A DNA stretch of 64,000 bases from Bacillota bacterium (GTDB taxonomy: Bacteria > Bacillota > Clostridia > Clostridiales > Clostridiaceae). The stretch is from NCBI GenBank assembly GCA_023445445.1, contig JAEXLD010000041.1, positions 131,573-195,572 on the forward strand, read 5' to 3'. A model generated the notes under the pieces. It saw only the letters and a program-made list of their open reading frames with translations. It searched no databases and was not told the DNA's origin. Both the position numbers and the translations under genes were made by a program. Shown here piece after piece: positions 9,642-18,658 of this stretch. Every line of letters begins with the position of its first letter. The first letter of the stretch is position 1.

Positions 9642-11306
9642 TTAAATTTCCATAATAATTGGTATAATTGTTGGTCTTCTTTTTGTTTTATCATAAATAT
9701 ATCTTTCTAAAGCCTTCTTAATATTAGCTTTAATTAAATACCATTCTAGTATTTTTTCATCTAAACAATTTTGTAATTCTTCTGTTGCTATTTCTTTAAG
9801 TTCATTTATTAGTTCTTCTGATTCCTTTACATAAACAAAACCTCTAGTTATAATATCAGGTCCAGCAATTATAGTGCAACTTTCTTTTTCAATAGTAACA
9901 ACTATATTAACTAATCCATCCTGTGCTAAATGTTTTCTATCCCTTAGAACTAAAGTACCTACATCTCCAACTCCTAATCCGTCTACTAAAATTGTTCCTG
10001 AAGAAACTTTTCCATCTAATTTAGCCTCTTCTTTGTTGATCTTTAATACATCTCCTCTTTCTAGTATAAAAATATCTTTACTATCCATTCCAAGAGTTAT
10101 AGCTAAATCCTTGTGATGTTTTAAATGTCTATATTCACCATGAACAGGCATAAAATATTTAGGTTTTATTAATCTATGCATTAACTTAAGTTCTTCTTTA
10201 TAAGCGTGACCTGAAACATGTACCTCTTCTAAATCTTCATAAATTACTTCTGCTCCTTTTTTAAAGAGTTCATTAATAACCTTTGATATAAGCTTATCGT
10301 TACCAGGTATAGGAGACGCTGAAATTACAAATAAGTCATCCTTTTGAATTTTAATTTTTTTATGATTTCCATAAGCAATTCTAGCTAAAGCAGCCATTGG
10401 TTCACCTTGACTTCCAGTAGTTATAATTGTTATATTTTCATTGTTATAATTATTTATGTCATCAATTTCAATTATCATATCTTGTGGTATATGTAAGTAT
10501 CCAAGTTCTAAAGCAAGCTTAGATATACTTTCCATACTTCTACCTGAAAAAGCTATTCTTCTATCATTTTCTAAAGAGGAATTTACAATTTGTTGCATTC
10601 TATGAATATTAGAAGCAAAAGTAGCTATGATTATCCTACCTTTAGCTCCACTAAAAATTCTATTAAAAGTATTTCCTATAGATTTTTCTGACATTGTATA
10701 TCCATTTCTCTCAACATTTGTACTATCAGCCATAAGCAATAGTACCCCTTCTTTTCCTATAGTAGATATTCTGTCTAGATCTATTACCTTATCATCTATA
10801 GGTGTTAAATCTATTTTAAAATCACCTGTATGAAATATGACTCCAATAGGAGTTTTTATTGATAAGCAACATGATTCTGCAATACTATGTGTACTTTGAA
10901 TAAATTCAATACTTATCCTTTCAAAATCCACTTTGGATCCTGGATCTACAGTGATTAATTCAGTAATTTCTAGTAAATTATGTTCTTTAAGCTTTATTTC
11001 AATAATTGCTGATGCTAGTTTACTACCATATATTGGAACATTTAGTTGTTTTAATATATAAGGTATTGCTCCTATATGATCTTCATGACCATGAGTTATA
11101 AAAAATCCTTTAACTTTACTTTTATTTTCTATTAAATATGATATATCTGGTATTATAAGATCTACTCCATACATTTCTTCATCAGGGAAAGCAATACCAC
11201 AATCTATTACTATTATTTCATTTTCCACTTCAATAGCCGTAATATTTTTACCTATTTCACCAACTCCACCAAGTGGAATAATTTTTATTAAACTTTCTTT
11301 TTCCAT
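9642..11306 (-). CDS. rnjA: Ribonuclease J
   Basis: 554-aa metallo-beta-lactamase/beta-CASP ribonuclease with 5'-to-3' exo- and endonuclease activity, central to mRNA turnover in Firmicutes. The zinc motif THGHEDHIGA is at residues 71-80, with further ligands in HSIAESC and HTGDFK. The beta-CASP part has TGSQGEP, and SGHA and PVHGEYRH lie further on. The ATG at 11306 follows AGGAGG; an upstream start would add 13 residues before this site. Cannot say whether this is J1 or J2. Confidence 0.92.
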   Translation of the reverse strand: MEKESLIKIIPLGGVGEIGKNITAIEVENEIIVIDCGIAFPDEEMYGVDLIIPDISYLIENKSKVKGFFITHGHEDHIGAIPYILKQLNVPIYGSKLASAIIEIKLKEHNLLEITELITVDPGSKVDFERISIEFIQSTHSIAESCCLSIKTPIGVIFHTGDFKIDLTPIDDKVIDLDRISTIGKEGVLLLMADSTNVERNGYTMSEKSIGNTFNRIFSGAKGRIIIATFASNIHRMQQIVNSSLENDRRIAFSGRSMESISKLALELGYLHIPQDMIIEIDDINNYNNENITIITTGSQGEPMAALARIAYGNHKKIKIQKDDLFVISASPIPGNDKLISKVINELFKKGAEVIYEDLEEVHVSGHAYKEELKLMHRLIKPKYFMPVHGEYRHLKHHKDLAITLGMDSKDIFILERGDVLKINKEEAKLDGKVSSGTILVDGLGVGDVGTLVLRDRKHLAQDGLVNIVVTIEKESCTIIAGPDIITRGFVYVKESEELINELKEIATEELQNCLDEKILEWYLIKANIKKALERYIYDKTKRRPTIIPIIMEI

Positions 11307-11376
11307 AAAGAAACCTCCTATTCTCTTAAGAGTAGTATTACCCAAAAATATATTTTAAATAAATAATGTAAAAAAA

Positions 11377-11403
11377 TAATGAAGCTGATAAAACAGCTTC
11401 ATT
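11377..11403 (-). terminator. Terminator after the DUF1846 gene
   Basis: AATGAAGCTG and CAGCTTCATT pair around a short loop. On the minus strand the hairpin is followed by ATTTTTTTAC. Confidence 0.85.
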
Positions 11404-11408
11404 ACAAA

Positions 11409-12917
11409 TTAATTGTTATAATATAAGTTTTTACTTTGATATTCTGGATCACAAGTTACATCTATTTCAAGTCTTCTAAAGGTTTGATCATCATTATTAG
11501 AGATAATGGTTGTAGAATGTGCTTGACAGCCTTTTAAACATTGTATTTTATTTAAAGCAGCTTGAGCTGTTGGATTAGTAGCAGCACAAATACTTAAAGC
11601 TATTAATATTTCTTCACAATTTAATATTGTATTTTTTATTCCTAAAGTATTACTTTTTAGGTTTTGAATTGGTTCTAATATAACTGGTGATATTAAATGA
11701 ATATCATCATTAATATTAGCAAGATATTTAATGGAATTTAATATTACTGCTGCTGCTGCATCCATTATTTCTGATTCTCTACCATTAATTATAGTTCCAT
11801 CATTTAATTCTAAAGATACTACTGAATATATATCACTTTTATTATGCTTTGTCTTTTTATCTAAAGAATACCTTCTTGCTTCAATTACAACTTTCCTATC
11901 ACTTTCCTTAAGATTTAATTCTTCCATTATTAATTTTGCTCTATCTGCAGTTTCTTTATCTATGTAACCTTTTTTATATTCACAAATTGTTTTAAAGTAC
12001 CTTCTTATTATTTCTTGTTCAGAAGCTGCTTTAACTATGTCATCATTTATGATTCCAAAACCAACTCTATTTACGCCCATATCTGTTGGGGATTTATAAA
12101 TTGATTCTTTTCCTGTTATCTTTTCTATTATTCTTTTTAAAACCGGGAAACTTTCTATGTCCCTATTATAATTAACGGCAACTTCATTGTATGCATCAAC
12201 ATGAAATGAATCTATCATATTAACATCTTTTAAGTCTACAGTAGCAGCTTCATAAGCTATATTTAGTGGATGTTTTAAAGGGACGTTCCATACAGGAAAT
12301 GTCTCAAATTTTGAATAGCCTGCAACATTTCCTCTTTTATTTTCATGATATAATTGGCTTAAGCAGGTTGCTAACTTACCACTACCAGGCCCTGGTGCAG
12401 TCACTACAACTATTGGTTTAGTAGTTTCAATATAAGGATTTTGTCCATATCCTTCATCACTTACAATTGTATCTACATCTGTTGGATATCCAGCAGTTGC
12501 TTTATGTTTATATACTTTTATTCCTCTTCTTTCAAGTTTATTAATAAAAACTGTAGTAGCAGGTTGTCCATCATATCTTGTAATAACAACACTATTAACA
12601 TCTAATTCATAAGCTCTAAAATCATCTATTAATCTTAACACTTCTAAATCATATGTAATCCCAAAGTCTCCTCTTATTTTATTTCTTTCTATATCACCAG
12701 CATAAACACAAATAACTACTTCAACCTTTTCTTTTAACTTCTGTAGCAATTTAATTTTAGCATTTTCATCAAAACCTGGTAAAACCCTTTTTGCATGTAA
12801 ATCATACATTAATTTTCCACCAAACTCTAAATACAACTTATCATAATTATTTACTCTTTCTAAAATATATTTAGACTGCTCTTCTAAATACTTCTTATGA
12901 TCAAATCCAACTTTCAT
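11409..12917 (-). CDS. DUF1846 family protein
   Basis: 502-aa soluble protein covering the whole family length. Visible: GFDHKKYLEEQSKYILERV at the start, a nucleotide-loop-like TAPGPGSGKLATCLSQLYHE (~175), and conserved HVDAYNEVAVNYNRDIE. The family is common in Firmicutes and structurally known, but its reaction is not established as far as I know. Single-gene unit with its own terminator. Confidence 0.82.
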   Translation of the reverse strand: MKVGFDHKKYLEEQSKYILERVNNYDKLYLEFGGKLMYDLHAKRVLPGFDENAKIKLLQKLKEKVEVVICVYAGDIERNKIRGDFGITYDLEVLRLIDDFRAYELDVNSVVITRYDGQPATTVFINKLERRGIKVYKHKATAGYPTDVDTIVSDEGYGQNPYIETTKPIVVVTAPGPGSGKLATCLSQLYHENKRGNVAGYSKFETFPVWNVPLKHPLNIAYEAATVDLKDVNMIDSFHVDAYNEVAVNYNRDIESFPVLKRIIEKITGKESIYKSPTDMGVNRVGFGIINDDIVKAASEQEIIRRYFKTICEYKKGYIDKETADRAKLIMEELNLKESDRKVVIEARRYSLDKKTKHNKSDIYSVVSLELNDGTIINGRESEIMDAAAAVILNSIKYLANINDDIHLISPVILEPIQNLKSNTLGIKNTILNCEEILIALSICAATNPTAQAALNKIQCLKGCQAHSTTIISNNDDQTFRRLEIDVTCDPEYQSKNLYYNN

Positions 12918-13000
12918 TTTTTTGCCTCTTTTCTATAATAACTTACTCATTAAATAATAATTATACCTTAAATAGATTAGTCTTTCTATATAAAAAATAA

Positions 13001-13031
13001 TAAGCATATATAATTTTATATACATATGCTT
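13001..13031 (-). terminator. Probable terminator overlapping the stop of the DUF6414-like gene
   Basis: AAGCATATATA and TATACATATGCTT form an imperfect stem. On the minus strand the hairpin is followed by TTATTATTTTTTATA. Confidence 0.5.
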
Positions 13032-13957
13032 ATAGGTAAAATCATAATCATTTTACCCGTTATATTGCATTTCGGTCTCTTGGGTAAAATTATATCTTTA
13101 GATCTAAGTATGTTTAAGTATGGTTCAATTGATTGCAAAATCTTTTCATAATATTCTTCTTGTGATGATTTTCTTAATAAGCTTATACATTTATCATTGT
13201 CTTCTTTAATCATCATCACTTTTCCAAATATCTTACAAGAACATTGAACAAAATCAAAAGTATTATATCCATTATTAACAAAATTATTTTCATTAATTGC
13301 TAGAACTATAGAAGTATCAGAATTCTTTAAAACCAAATCAGTCGTTCCATTTTTTGTGATTTTATTCTTTAAACCTTCTAAAAGCCTAGTAATAATTCCA
13401 AAATCTAAAACTTTTACAATATCTTTTTCTTTATCTAGATATGCATTTAAAAAATCAATACCATAACAATTTAAACTTTCTATCAATGTATCTATATACA
13501 ATGGAATAGAAACTTCTTGAACACAGCCAGTTATTTCAATATAGTCTCCAACCTTTATATTATGATCTTCTATGGATTTAAATTCCATAGCATTTATCAC
13601 ATTATTATTTTTATACATATTAGTTAATAAATCATTATGAAGAGTAAATACTGTAGTTATTTTCTTTATTTCTTGTTCATTTCTATCAAAATCTCTTCCT
13701 TCTAGTCCTAAACTTCTTTCTGAACCATCTTGAAAATGTTCTTCACATATATTATGTCTGCTTTTATATCCAGATATTTTATCCTTTTGATTTTTATAAT
13801 CTAATGCATTAGAACTCCTATCACTTATTCTAGCATTTCCTCCTATTGTTCTATCTCTAATTCTTCTATATGTTCTTATATCAATATACCCATTTAATGC
13901 TAATGAGTTCAAATTTTTAATTAATAACTCATCTAAATAAACAAGTAAATCTAACAC
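13016..13957 (-). CDS. DUF6414-like protein
   Basis: 313 aa from the GTG at 13957, which has AGGAGG seven bases upstream. The N terminus (VLDLLVYLDELLIKNLNSL, then IDIRTYRRIRDR) resembles the DUF6414 type, in which a conserved N-terminal block is followed by a variable middle and a beta-rich C-terminal part. No catalytic motif. The middle (~40-100) is charged and poorly ordered. Often solitary in Firmicutes genomes; function unknown. Confidence 0.55.
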   Translation of the reverse strand: MLDLLVYLDELLIKNLNSLALNGYIDIRTYRRIRDRTIGGNARISDRSSNALDYKNQKDKISGYKSRHNICEEHFQDGSERSLGLEGRDFDRNEQEIKKITTVFTLHNDLLTNMYKNNNVINAMEFKSIEDHNIKVGDYIEITGCVQEVSIPLYIDTLIESLNCYGIDFLNAYLDKEKDIVKVLDFGIITRLLEGLKNKITKNGTTDLVLKNSDTSIVLAINENNFVNNGYNTFDFVQCSCKIFGKVMMIKEDNDKCISLLRKSSQEEYYEKILQSIEPYLNILRSKDIILPKRPKCNITGKMIMILPISICI

Positions 13958-14023
13958 AATTTTCCTCCTAGGAATACATGCTATACACATAGTATATTAA
14001 ATTTTTAGAAGTTTAATAACTAA

Positions 14024-14359
14024 TTATTTTTCTTTATTTTTATTCATAAGTATATTTTCAAGTTCTTTTATTAATTCTTTATCACTTTCTTGTACTTCTA
14101 AAAGTCCTGCATTACTATCTTCAATTATTTTTAATATTGTTATTTCATCTTCTAATTCTTTTATTTTTTTCTCTAATTCTATTTTATTCTTTTTTGATAA
14201 CTCCAATGAATATACTTCCTCTTCACATATAGCACAACTACCATATAGCTTGTTATAAGTAACCTTCCCTATATTAAAATCCTTAGTTTCCTTTTTTCTT
14301 CTAATAATTATAGGTTGGATTTTTTTACACTTTTCACAAAAACATTTTTTCTCAAGCAT
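14024..14359 (-). CDS. Small protein with N-terminal zinc ribbon and coiled coil
   Basis: 111 aa from the ATG at 14359 (GAGGTG upstream). Two CxxC pairs, CFCEKCKKIQP and GSCAICEEEVY, suggest a zinc ribbon over residues ~4-50. A long Glu/Lys helix (~60-110) looks like a coiled coil. The ribbon recalls the metal-binding half of MqsA-type antitoxins, but the HTH half is absent and no toxin gene adjoins. Function not assigned. Confidence 0.6.
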   Translation of the reverse strand: MLEKKCFCEKCKKIQPIIIRRKKETKDFNIGKVTYNKLYGSCAICEEEVYSLELSKKNKIELEKKIKELEDEITILKIIEDSNAGLLEVQESDKELIKELENILMNKNKEK

Positions 14360-14428
14360 TTTTTCACCTCTAATATATTTTAACATAATCTAAGTATCTT
14401 TACTTTATTATATTCTATTAACTAAGAT

Positions 14429-14460
14429 AAAAGGATGCAAATAAATGCATCCTTTTATTA
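14429..14460 (-). terminator. Terminator after the Gly/Cys-rich gene
   Basis: AAAAGGATGCA and TGCATCCTTTT form an 11-bp perfect stem. T-rich DNA follows on the minus strand. Confidence 0.85.
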
Positions 14461-14465
14461 CATTA

Positions 14466-14699
14466 TTACCAGCATCCACCTAGTAACAATAACCATAATA
14501 ATGGCCAGCCACAACCGCCACCGAATCCACAACCACCGAATCCGCCACAGCCACCAAAGCCGCCTCCAAATCCACCGCAGCCACAGTTATTAAATCCACA
14601 GCCACCGCAGTTATTGAATCCGCCACATCCGCAATTGTTGAATCCACCACAGCCACCTCCACAATTGTTACGACAGCAACATCTGCTTCTTTTTGACAT
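14466..14699 (-). CDS. Gly/Cys/Asn-rich repeat protein with hydrophobic tail
   Basis: 77 aa from the ATG at 14699 (GGAG nine bases upstream). After a basic start, MSKRSRCCCRNNC, it consists of GGFNNCGC-type repeats, then GGFGG units, and ends in GWPLLWLLLLGGCW, a short hydrophobic anchor. The repeats make this stretch far richer in G+C than its surroundings. Similar small Gly/Cys-rich proteins occur in spore surfaces, which suggests but does not prove a structural coat-like or membrane-tethered role. Next to a divergent PadR regulator. Confidence 0.65.
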   Translation of the reverse strand: MSKRSRCCCRNNCGGGCGGFNNCGCGGFNNCGGCGFNNCGCGGFGGGFGGCGGFGGCGFGGGCGWPLLWLLLLGGCW

Positions 14700-14873
14700 G
14701 TTTATCAACTCCTACTCTTTCGTTTACTATATACTATTCTTTTTATTTTATTTTGGTACTGTTTATATTTTTATATATTTATTATCATTTACGAGTATAT
14801 TATTTAAGACTATTTTATTTAATTGTAAAAATAATACCTTTATGTTAATATATTTTTATAAGGAGGTATTTGT

Positions 14874-15260
14874 ATGGAAAAAAGAAACAGATTAGTAGCC
14901 CCTAGAAATGTTGTAAATACTAAAATGTTATATAGCTTTTATATACTGAAAGAATTATCTAAAGGAAATACTATCTTCGGGAATAAAGTCCTTGAAGAAT
15001 TTAGAAATAAATTTTCTTCTACTTCATTACCATTCCCAGTATCATCTAGTACAATATATGAAACTTTATACGATCTTGAAGTAAAAGGTTATGTTACAAG
15101 TGCTTGGACTGGAGATGAATTTCTAAATAAAAGAAGTAAAAAAATATATTCTATTACTGATAGTGGCATAGAATATTATAAAAATCATATTGCTGATTAT
15201 ATTAGCAATTTAAACAAAACTAAAGCAACTTTAGATACTATGATTAATATGTTAAAATAA
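14874..15260 (+). CDS. PadR family transcriptional regulator
   Basis: 128 aa. Winged-helix PadR pattern: MLYSFYILKELSKGNTIFGNKVLEEF, then SSSTIYETLYDLEVKGYVTS, a wing with KKIYSITDSGIEYY, and a C-terminal helix for dimerisation. AAGGAGG precedes the ATG. It is divergent from the Gly/Cys-rich gene, with 174 AT-rich bases between, and followed by an ORFan; it may regulate either. Inducer unknown. Confidence 0.85.
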   Translation: MEKRNRLVAPRNVVNTKMLYSFYILKELSKGNTIFGNKVLEEFRNKFSSTSLPFPVSSSTIYETLYDLEVKGYVTSAWTGDEFLNKRSKKIYSITDSGIEYYKNHIADYISNLNKTKATLDTMINMLK

Positions 15261-15333
15261 ATTTTAAAATATTATCATCTTTTCATAGCAATGAAAATAT
15301 TATAATTTATATATTATTTTCCAAGGAGGAGCT

Positions 15334-15813
15334 ATGAAAAAAACAATTAAAATTGAAGATTATGAAAAGCACTATTTTTATTTTAATTCCATTGAAAAGT
15401 TTTTAAGTTTTTACTCATTAAGTGATAATTATTTAACTCTTAAATTTGAAGATATTGATTTAAGTGACTATAAATGTATTTCTATATTTTTAAAAAATAT
15501 TAAAACCCGTGAACTTCTGAAGTGTGTTTCTAAAATACAAGATAATTCTTTAATAATAAATTTACAAAATTTAAATAATCTATGTACTAACTATGAATAT
15601 AGCATAATAGTTACTTTAGAAAATTATAATTATTCTACTACTATTTATCCTAGATTAAAAACTATTGATAATAAAGAAAACTATATTATCTCATCATCAG
15701 TTAATTCTAATATACAATGGTTTTTAAGGATTTTAGAAAATGGAAAATTAAGATTATCAACTATATATTTATTTAATAGCTTAGATAAAGATGAATCTAA
15801 AATTACAATATAA
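15334..15813 (+). CDS. Hypothetical protein
   Basis: 159 aa, soluble, rich in Asn, Ile, Tyr and Ser, with an alternating strand pattern. Strong AAGGAGGAG ribosome site; probably in one transcript with the PadR gene 73 bases upstream, ending at a strong hairpin. No family recognised. Confidence 0.6.
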   Translation: MKKTIKIEDYEKHYFYFNSIEKFLSFYSLSDNYLTLKFEDIDLSDYKCISIFLKNIKTRELLKCVSKIQDNSLIINLQNLNNLCTNYEYSIIVTLENYNYSTTIYPRLKTIDNKENYIISSSVNSNIQWFLRILENGKLRLSTIYLFNSLDKDESKITI

Positions 15814-15843
15814 AAATGGTACATAGAAATATGTACCATTTTT
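15812..15843. terminator. Bidirectional terminator
   Basis: AAAAATGGTACATA and TATGTACCATTTTT form a 14-bp perfect stem between two convergent genes. Confidence 0.9.
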
Positions 15844-16039
15844 AATAATATTTTGAATTTAATTGTTTTAAATAACATTTTTCAGAGCAATAAACATTTA
15901 ACTCTTCATCAGTAATATATACATGTCCATAATTTATTATATTATTACAAACAAAACAAATTAAATTTTCATTATTTTCTTTTTCATCACTAGTATTTTC
16001 TTTATTTATCTTATTAAAAATGCCTTTTATCTTATACAT
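15842..16039 (-). CDS. Small Cys-containing protein, possible zinc finger
   Basis: 65 aa from the ATG at 16039 (GGGTGGA upstream). A charged N terminus precedes ICFVCNNIINYGH and CSEKCYLKQ, that is, CxxC plus CxxxC with a His between, a plausible small zinc site. No family recognised. First gene in a run of minus-strand ORFans that reaches nearly to attL. Confidence 0.55.
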   Translation of the reverse strand: MYKIKGIFNKINKENTSDEKENNENLICFVCNNIINYGHVYITDEELNVYCSEKCYLKQLNSKYY

Positions 16040-16100
16040 AAATCCACCCACTAACAATAATAACTATATTTATGTTATTATCGTTATGTTTATGTTATTA

Positions 16101-16610
16101 TTAATATAACTTATTTGTTTGGGCAATTTTAATATATTCATTAATGTATTTATTATCTTCATAAAATAAAGGGAATTTTAAATTATAGTTTCCCCATATA
16201 GTAACTGGATACTTATAAAAATAAAATGTAATAAAGAATAATTCTCTAGTACATAATCTTGTAAGTAACCTGATATAGTTTTTGTTATTAATTTTATAAT
16301 AAATATTATTATCACTTATTTCATTAATAATTTTATCAAATAATATATTATCTTCAATGCTTAAGTTGTTTTTTATAAAATTAATACTTTTATAATCCAT
16401 CTTATTTTTATAAAAATCAATTATTAAACTACCTTCATTTATATCGTAAAATTCTTCAAAAGCCTTAATAAAATTTTCTTCATTTTCACCTTCAATATTA
16501 ACTGGTGATAACTCTATATATTTATAATTATCAAAGCCCTCAATAATATTATTAAATCTAACTGTTATAATATTTTTAAAATTCAAGTTATTAACTACTT
16601 CTAAACTCAT
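16101..16610 (-). CDS. Hypothetical protein
   Basis: 169 aa from the ATG at 16610 (AAGGAG seven bases upstream). Rich in Asn/Ile/Tyr with mixed helix and strand and no membrane segment. No recognised motif. It lies 10 bases after the 60-aa gene, so the two are likely co-transcribed. Confidence 0.55.
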   Translation of the reverse strand: MSLEVVNNLNFKNIITVRFNNIIEGFDNYKYIELSPVNIEGENEENFIKAFEEFYDINEGSLIIDFYKNKMDYKSINFIKNNLSIEDNILFDKIINEISDNNIYYKINNKNYIRLLTRLCTRELFFITFYFYKYPVTIWGNYNLKFPLFYEDNKYINEYIKIAQTNKLY

Positions 16611-16620
16611 ATCAATCTCC

Positions 16621-16803
16621 TTAGGATATTTCATTCCATTTGCTAAGTTGAACTCTTACTTCTTTTATAAGCTCATTTAGTGTATCACTTTCAAATTCCA
16701 TTGATTCATTTAAAGTGTTATTTTTTATAATTTGCTTATATCTAATTACTTTACTATTATCAACATTCCAAAGCTCGTAAATTCTACTTTTTTTTATATC
16801 CAT
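16621..16803 (-). CDS. Hypothetical small protein
   Basis: 60 aa from the ATG at 16803 (AAGGTGAT upstream). Contains YELWNVDNSKVIRYKQII and an acidic middle. No family recognised. Third gene of a compact minus-strand unit (17383 to 16101) with 10-20 base gaps. Confidence 0.55.
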   Translation of the reverse strand: MDIKKSRIYELWNVDNSKVIRYKQIIKNNTLNESMEFESDTLNELIKEVRVQLSKWNEIS

Positions 16804-16822
16804 TAATATCACCTTTACATTG

Positions 16823-17383
16823 TTATACTTTAAAAATAGCTTTTAAATTTCCATCTTCATCAGCTGATGAAATTCCTATCTTATTCTTAATAATTTCACT
16901 ATTCTTAAATAAATATGCATTATAGTGATAAATATTTTTTATTACATCTCTTACATTATATATAATTAATATTTCATATTTAATTTCTTTTAATGATGTC
17001 ATAATAATATTATTTAAAAAATCCATTCTATTAAAAGATGATACTTCCAATATAAGAATATATCCAATACTTGGTTTTATATTAACCTTATTAATTAAAT
17101 TATGTATTACTGATAAGTCCTTACTCAAATCTACTTCTCTTATTATATTTAATTTTGTTGATGAAGAACTAATGGTATTAAATTCATATTCTTTCCAATC
17201 TATTTCAATATTTCCGTCATCACTTTTTTTACTATACACAAAATATCCTAGTAATTTACCCAGTGTAATGAAATATCTATTTTCTTGATTTATTATATCT
17301 TTACTCTTGTTGCCTATACTTAATCCTAAATTGACATAATTTCTTATGAAGCCATTAAATAGTATCATTAAATCTATGTCCAT
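16823..17383 (-). CDS. Hypothetical protein
   Basis: 186 aa with AAAGGAGG before the ATG. Alternating strands and helices (NIIREVDLSKDL, IGYILILEVSSFNRMDFL, YEILIIYNVRDVI) could be an alpha/beta fold, but no catalytic motif is visible. Appears to head the small operon with the 60-aa and 169-aa ORFans. Confidence 0.55.
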   Translation of the reverse strand: MDIDLMILFNGFIRNYVNLGLSIGNKSKDIINQENRYFITLGKLLGYFVYSKKSDDGNIEIDWKEYEFNTISSSSTKLNIIREVDLSKDLSVIHNLINKVNIKPSIGYILILEVSSFNRMDFLNNIIMTSLKEIKYEILIIYNVRDVIKNIYHYNAYLFKNSEIIKNKIGISSADEDGNLKAIFKV

Positions 17384-17516
17384 TGTAAATCCTCCTTTGT
17401 TAATGATTGTACTTATATTCTAACATTTTTTTCATAAATTCTCCACTTCAGATTTATATATCAATACTTATTTACGAGTATTTTATTTAAGTGTTATTAT
17501 ATGTTAACTATGTTAA

Positions 17517-17548
17517 AAGCACCTAGTTTACCCTAAGTGCTTTTAACA
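17517..17548 (-). terminator. Terminator of the flavin oxidoreductase gene
   Basis: AAAAGCAC and GTGCTTTT pair around a 14-base loop just beyond the stop codon at 17551. It marks the original 3' end of the interrupted host operon. Confidence 0.75.
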
Positions 17549-17550
17549 GT

Positions 17551-18049
17551 TTATATTAACTTTTGATTAAATACATTATCTAAATTAACTTTGCTAATTC
17601 TCTCCTTTATTTCTTTTTTATCTAGAATATATAAGCCTAACTCCTTCATTCTCTTGAAATATTCTGCACCTGCAAATGTATATCTATTCTTTCTACCTTC
17701 TCTACTTTCTGCTTTTTCATTTGCATATGAAATTATATCTCCAATTGCTATTGATGAAGGTAATATTAACAATGGTATTCCCATAGCTAATCTTACAGCA
17801 TTATGACCAGCTAGTGATCCAGTAACAATAGCCTCTGTGTGCCCAACAAATAATCCTGATTTCTCTCCTGCACAAAATAAATTATCTACTCCCTTTACCT
17901 TTAAATCATTAGTTCTTGGAGCTACTGATAAATACCTTATGGAATTACCCTTACTTCCTGCATAAGGATCAACATATTTTGCATTTTCAAGTCCTTTAAT
18001 TTTTCTTAGTTTCTTCAATGGATAGTAAGTAGTCATAAGCTTTGCATGT
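17551..18049 (-). pseudogene. Flavin oxidoreductase, C-terminal part split off by the prophage
   Basis: About 165 codons without a proper start. The remains of the C-terminal FAD domain are clear: GVDNLFCAGEKSGLFVGHTE then SLAGHNAVRLAMG, a pattern shared with GidA/TrmFO-like flavoproteins. The upstream 261 residues are at 55.2-56.0 kb. Joining the halves through the 6-bp core gives one uninterrupted 426-codon frame (...DTGHA / KLMTTYY...). A start at the internal ATG (18036) is possible but has no ribosome site. In the lysogen this fragment is probably not translated; excision would restore it. Confidence 0.9.
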
Positions 18050-18073
18050 TCAAGGTGAACAAAACTGCAACCT
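18044..18073. other. attL: 6-bp core plus phage-side attP arm
   Basis: Core GCATGT at 18044-18049. The phage-side arm, 18053-18073, is the inverted complement of 55219-55239 at attR with a single mismatch over 21 bases. Placing the two arms around the core gives a 52-bp attP with a 10-base centre, the size and symmetry expected for a serine integrase site. To the left is host coding sequence. Confidence 0.9.
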
Positions 18074-18339
18074 TTAAGGAAGTATTTTCTGATTATAAAA
18101 ATTCGTTAAGTGAACAATATAAAGATTTACCCGAAAATAGTATTCAAGAAAAACTTTATAAGTTAAGAATGATGCATGGATTAAATAAATATAAGTTTAG
18201 TAAATTTGTCGGAATAGGTTATACATCAGTAATGAGATATGAAAACTATAAACACCCTATTAGTAAAGTTAATCAAAAAAAAATCTGTGAAGCTTTTGAT
18301 TTACCTATTAACTTCTTTGAAAATAATAATAACGAGTAA
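18046..18339 (+). CDS. HTH domain that is the severed C-terminal tail of the integrase
   Basis: 97 codons starting at an ATG inside the att core. Residues ~38-95 form an XRE-like helix-turn-helix (LRMMHGLNKYKFSKFVGIGY, TSVMRYENYKHPISKV). In the lysogen nothing resembling a ribosome site precedes the ATG, because the bases there are host DNA. In the reconstructed attP the codons run on directly from integrase codon 561 in the same frame, so this is best read as the C-terminal domain of the 658-aa integrase of the circular phage. An independent small regulator is the alternative. Confidence 0.8.
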   Translation: MFKVNKTATFKEVFSDYKNSLSEQYKDLPENSIQEKLYKLRMMHGLNKYKFSKFVGIGYTSVMRYENYKHPISKVNQKKICEAFDLPINFFENNNNE

Positions 18340-18357
18340 TTTGTTTACTCGTTATTC
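18330..18357 (+). terminator. Hairpin at the end of the integrase-tail frame
   Basis: AATAACGAGTAA and TTACTCGTTATT form a 12-bp perfect stem containing the stop codon. No T run follows on the + strand, so it may instead stabilise the RNA end. Its position fits the 3' end of the integrase message in the circular phage. Confidence 0.55.
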
Positions 18358-18658
18358 CTCTGCTTCACTATCTTCTTTATTTTTAATATAACTCTTTTTT
18401 TCTTTTTAGATTCAACCATATTATAATCTACCCCTTTACCCACATAATTACTCCCTTAGTTATACCAAACATTTCACACTATATCCTTAATTATAACAAA
18501 CATATGTTCGTCATTCAATTTATATTTTGTATTTTAAATACATTTTATCACATAAAAATATTCATACCATGAATATTTCGACACACTTTACATTATTATA
18601 AATTTTGTTGTGGTTTCTATAGCTAAATTTGTATATAATTGTATTAGGTGGTCAAGTA
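18340..18658. promoter_or_regulatory. Intergenic region with a 21-bp palindrome, probable operator
   Basis: No gene seen in these 319 bases. At 18557-18577, AATATTCAT-ACC-ATGAATATT is a perfect 9-bp inverted repeat, about 80 bases before the XRE gene at 18659. A TATAAT-like box at about 18634 fits a promoter for that gene. The palindrome is a likely binding site for one of the two XRE proteins encoded next. Confidence 0.5.

Noticed and set aside
14480..14662. Alternative minus-strand frame of 60 residues within the Gly/Cys-rich gene
   Set aside because: It arises from the repeat structure, lacks a ribosome site and has an implausible Val/Ala composition.
18046..18339. Independent XRE repressor gene at the left prophage end
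   Set aside because: No ribosome site precedes the ATG, which lies in the att core, while the frame is continuous with the integrase in the rebuilt attP. A separate gene remains possible but is less likely.
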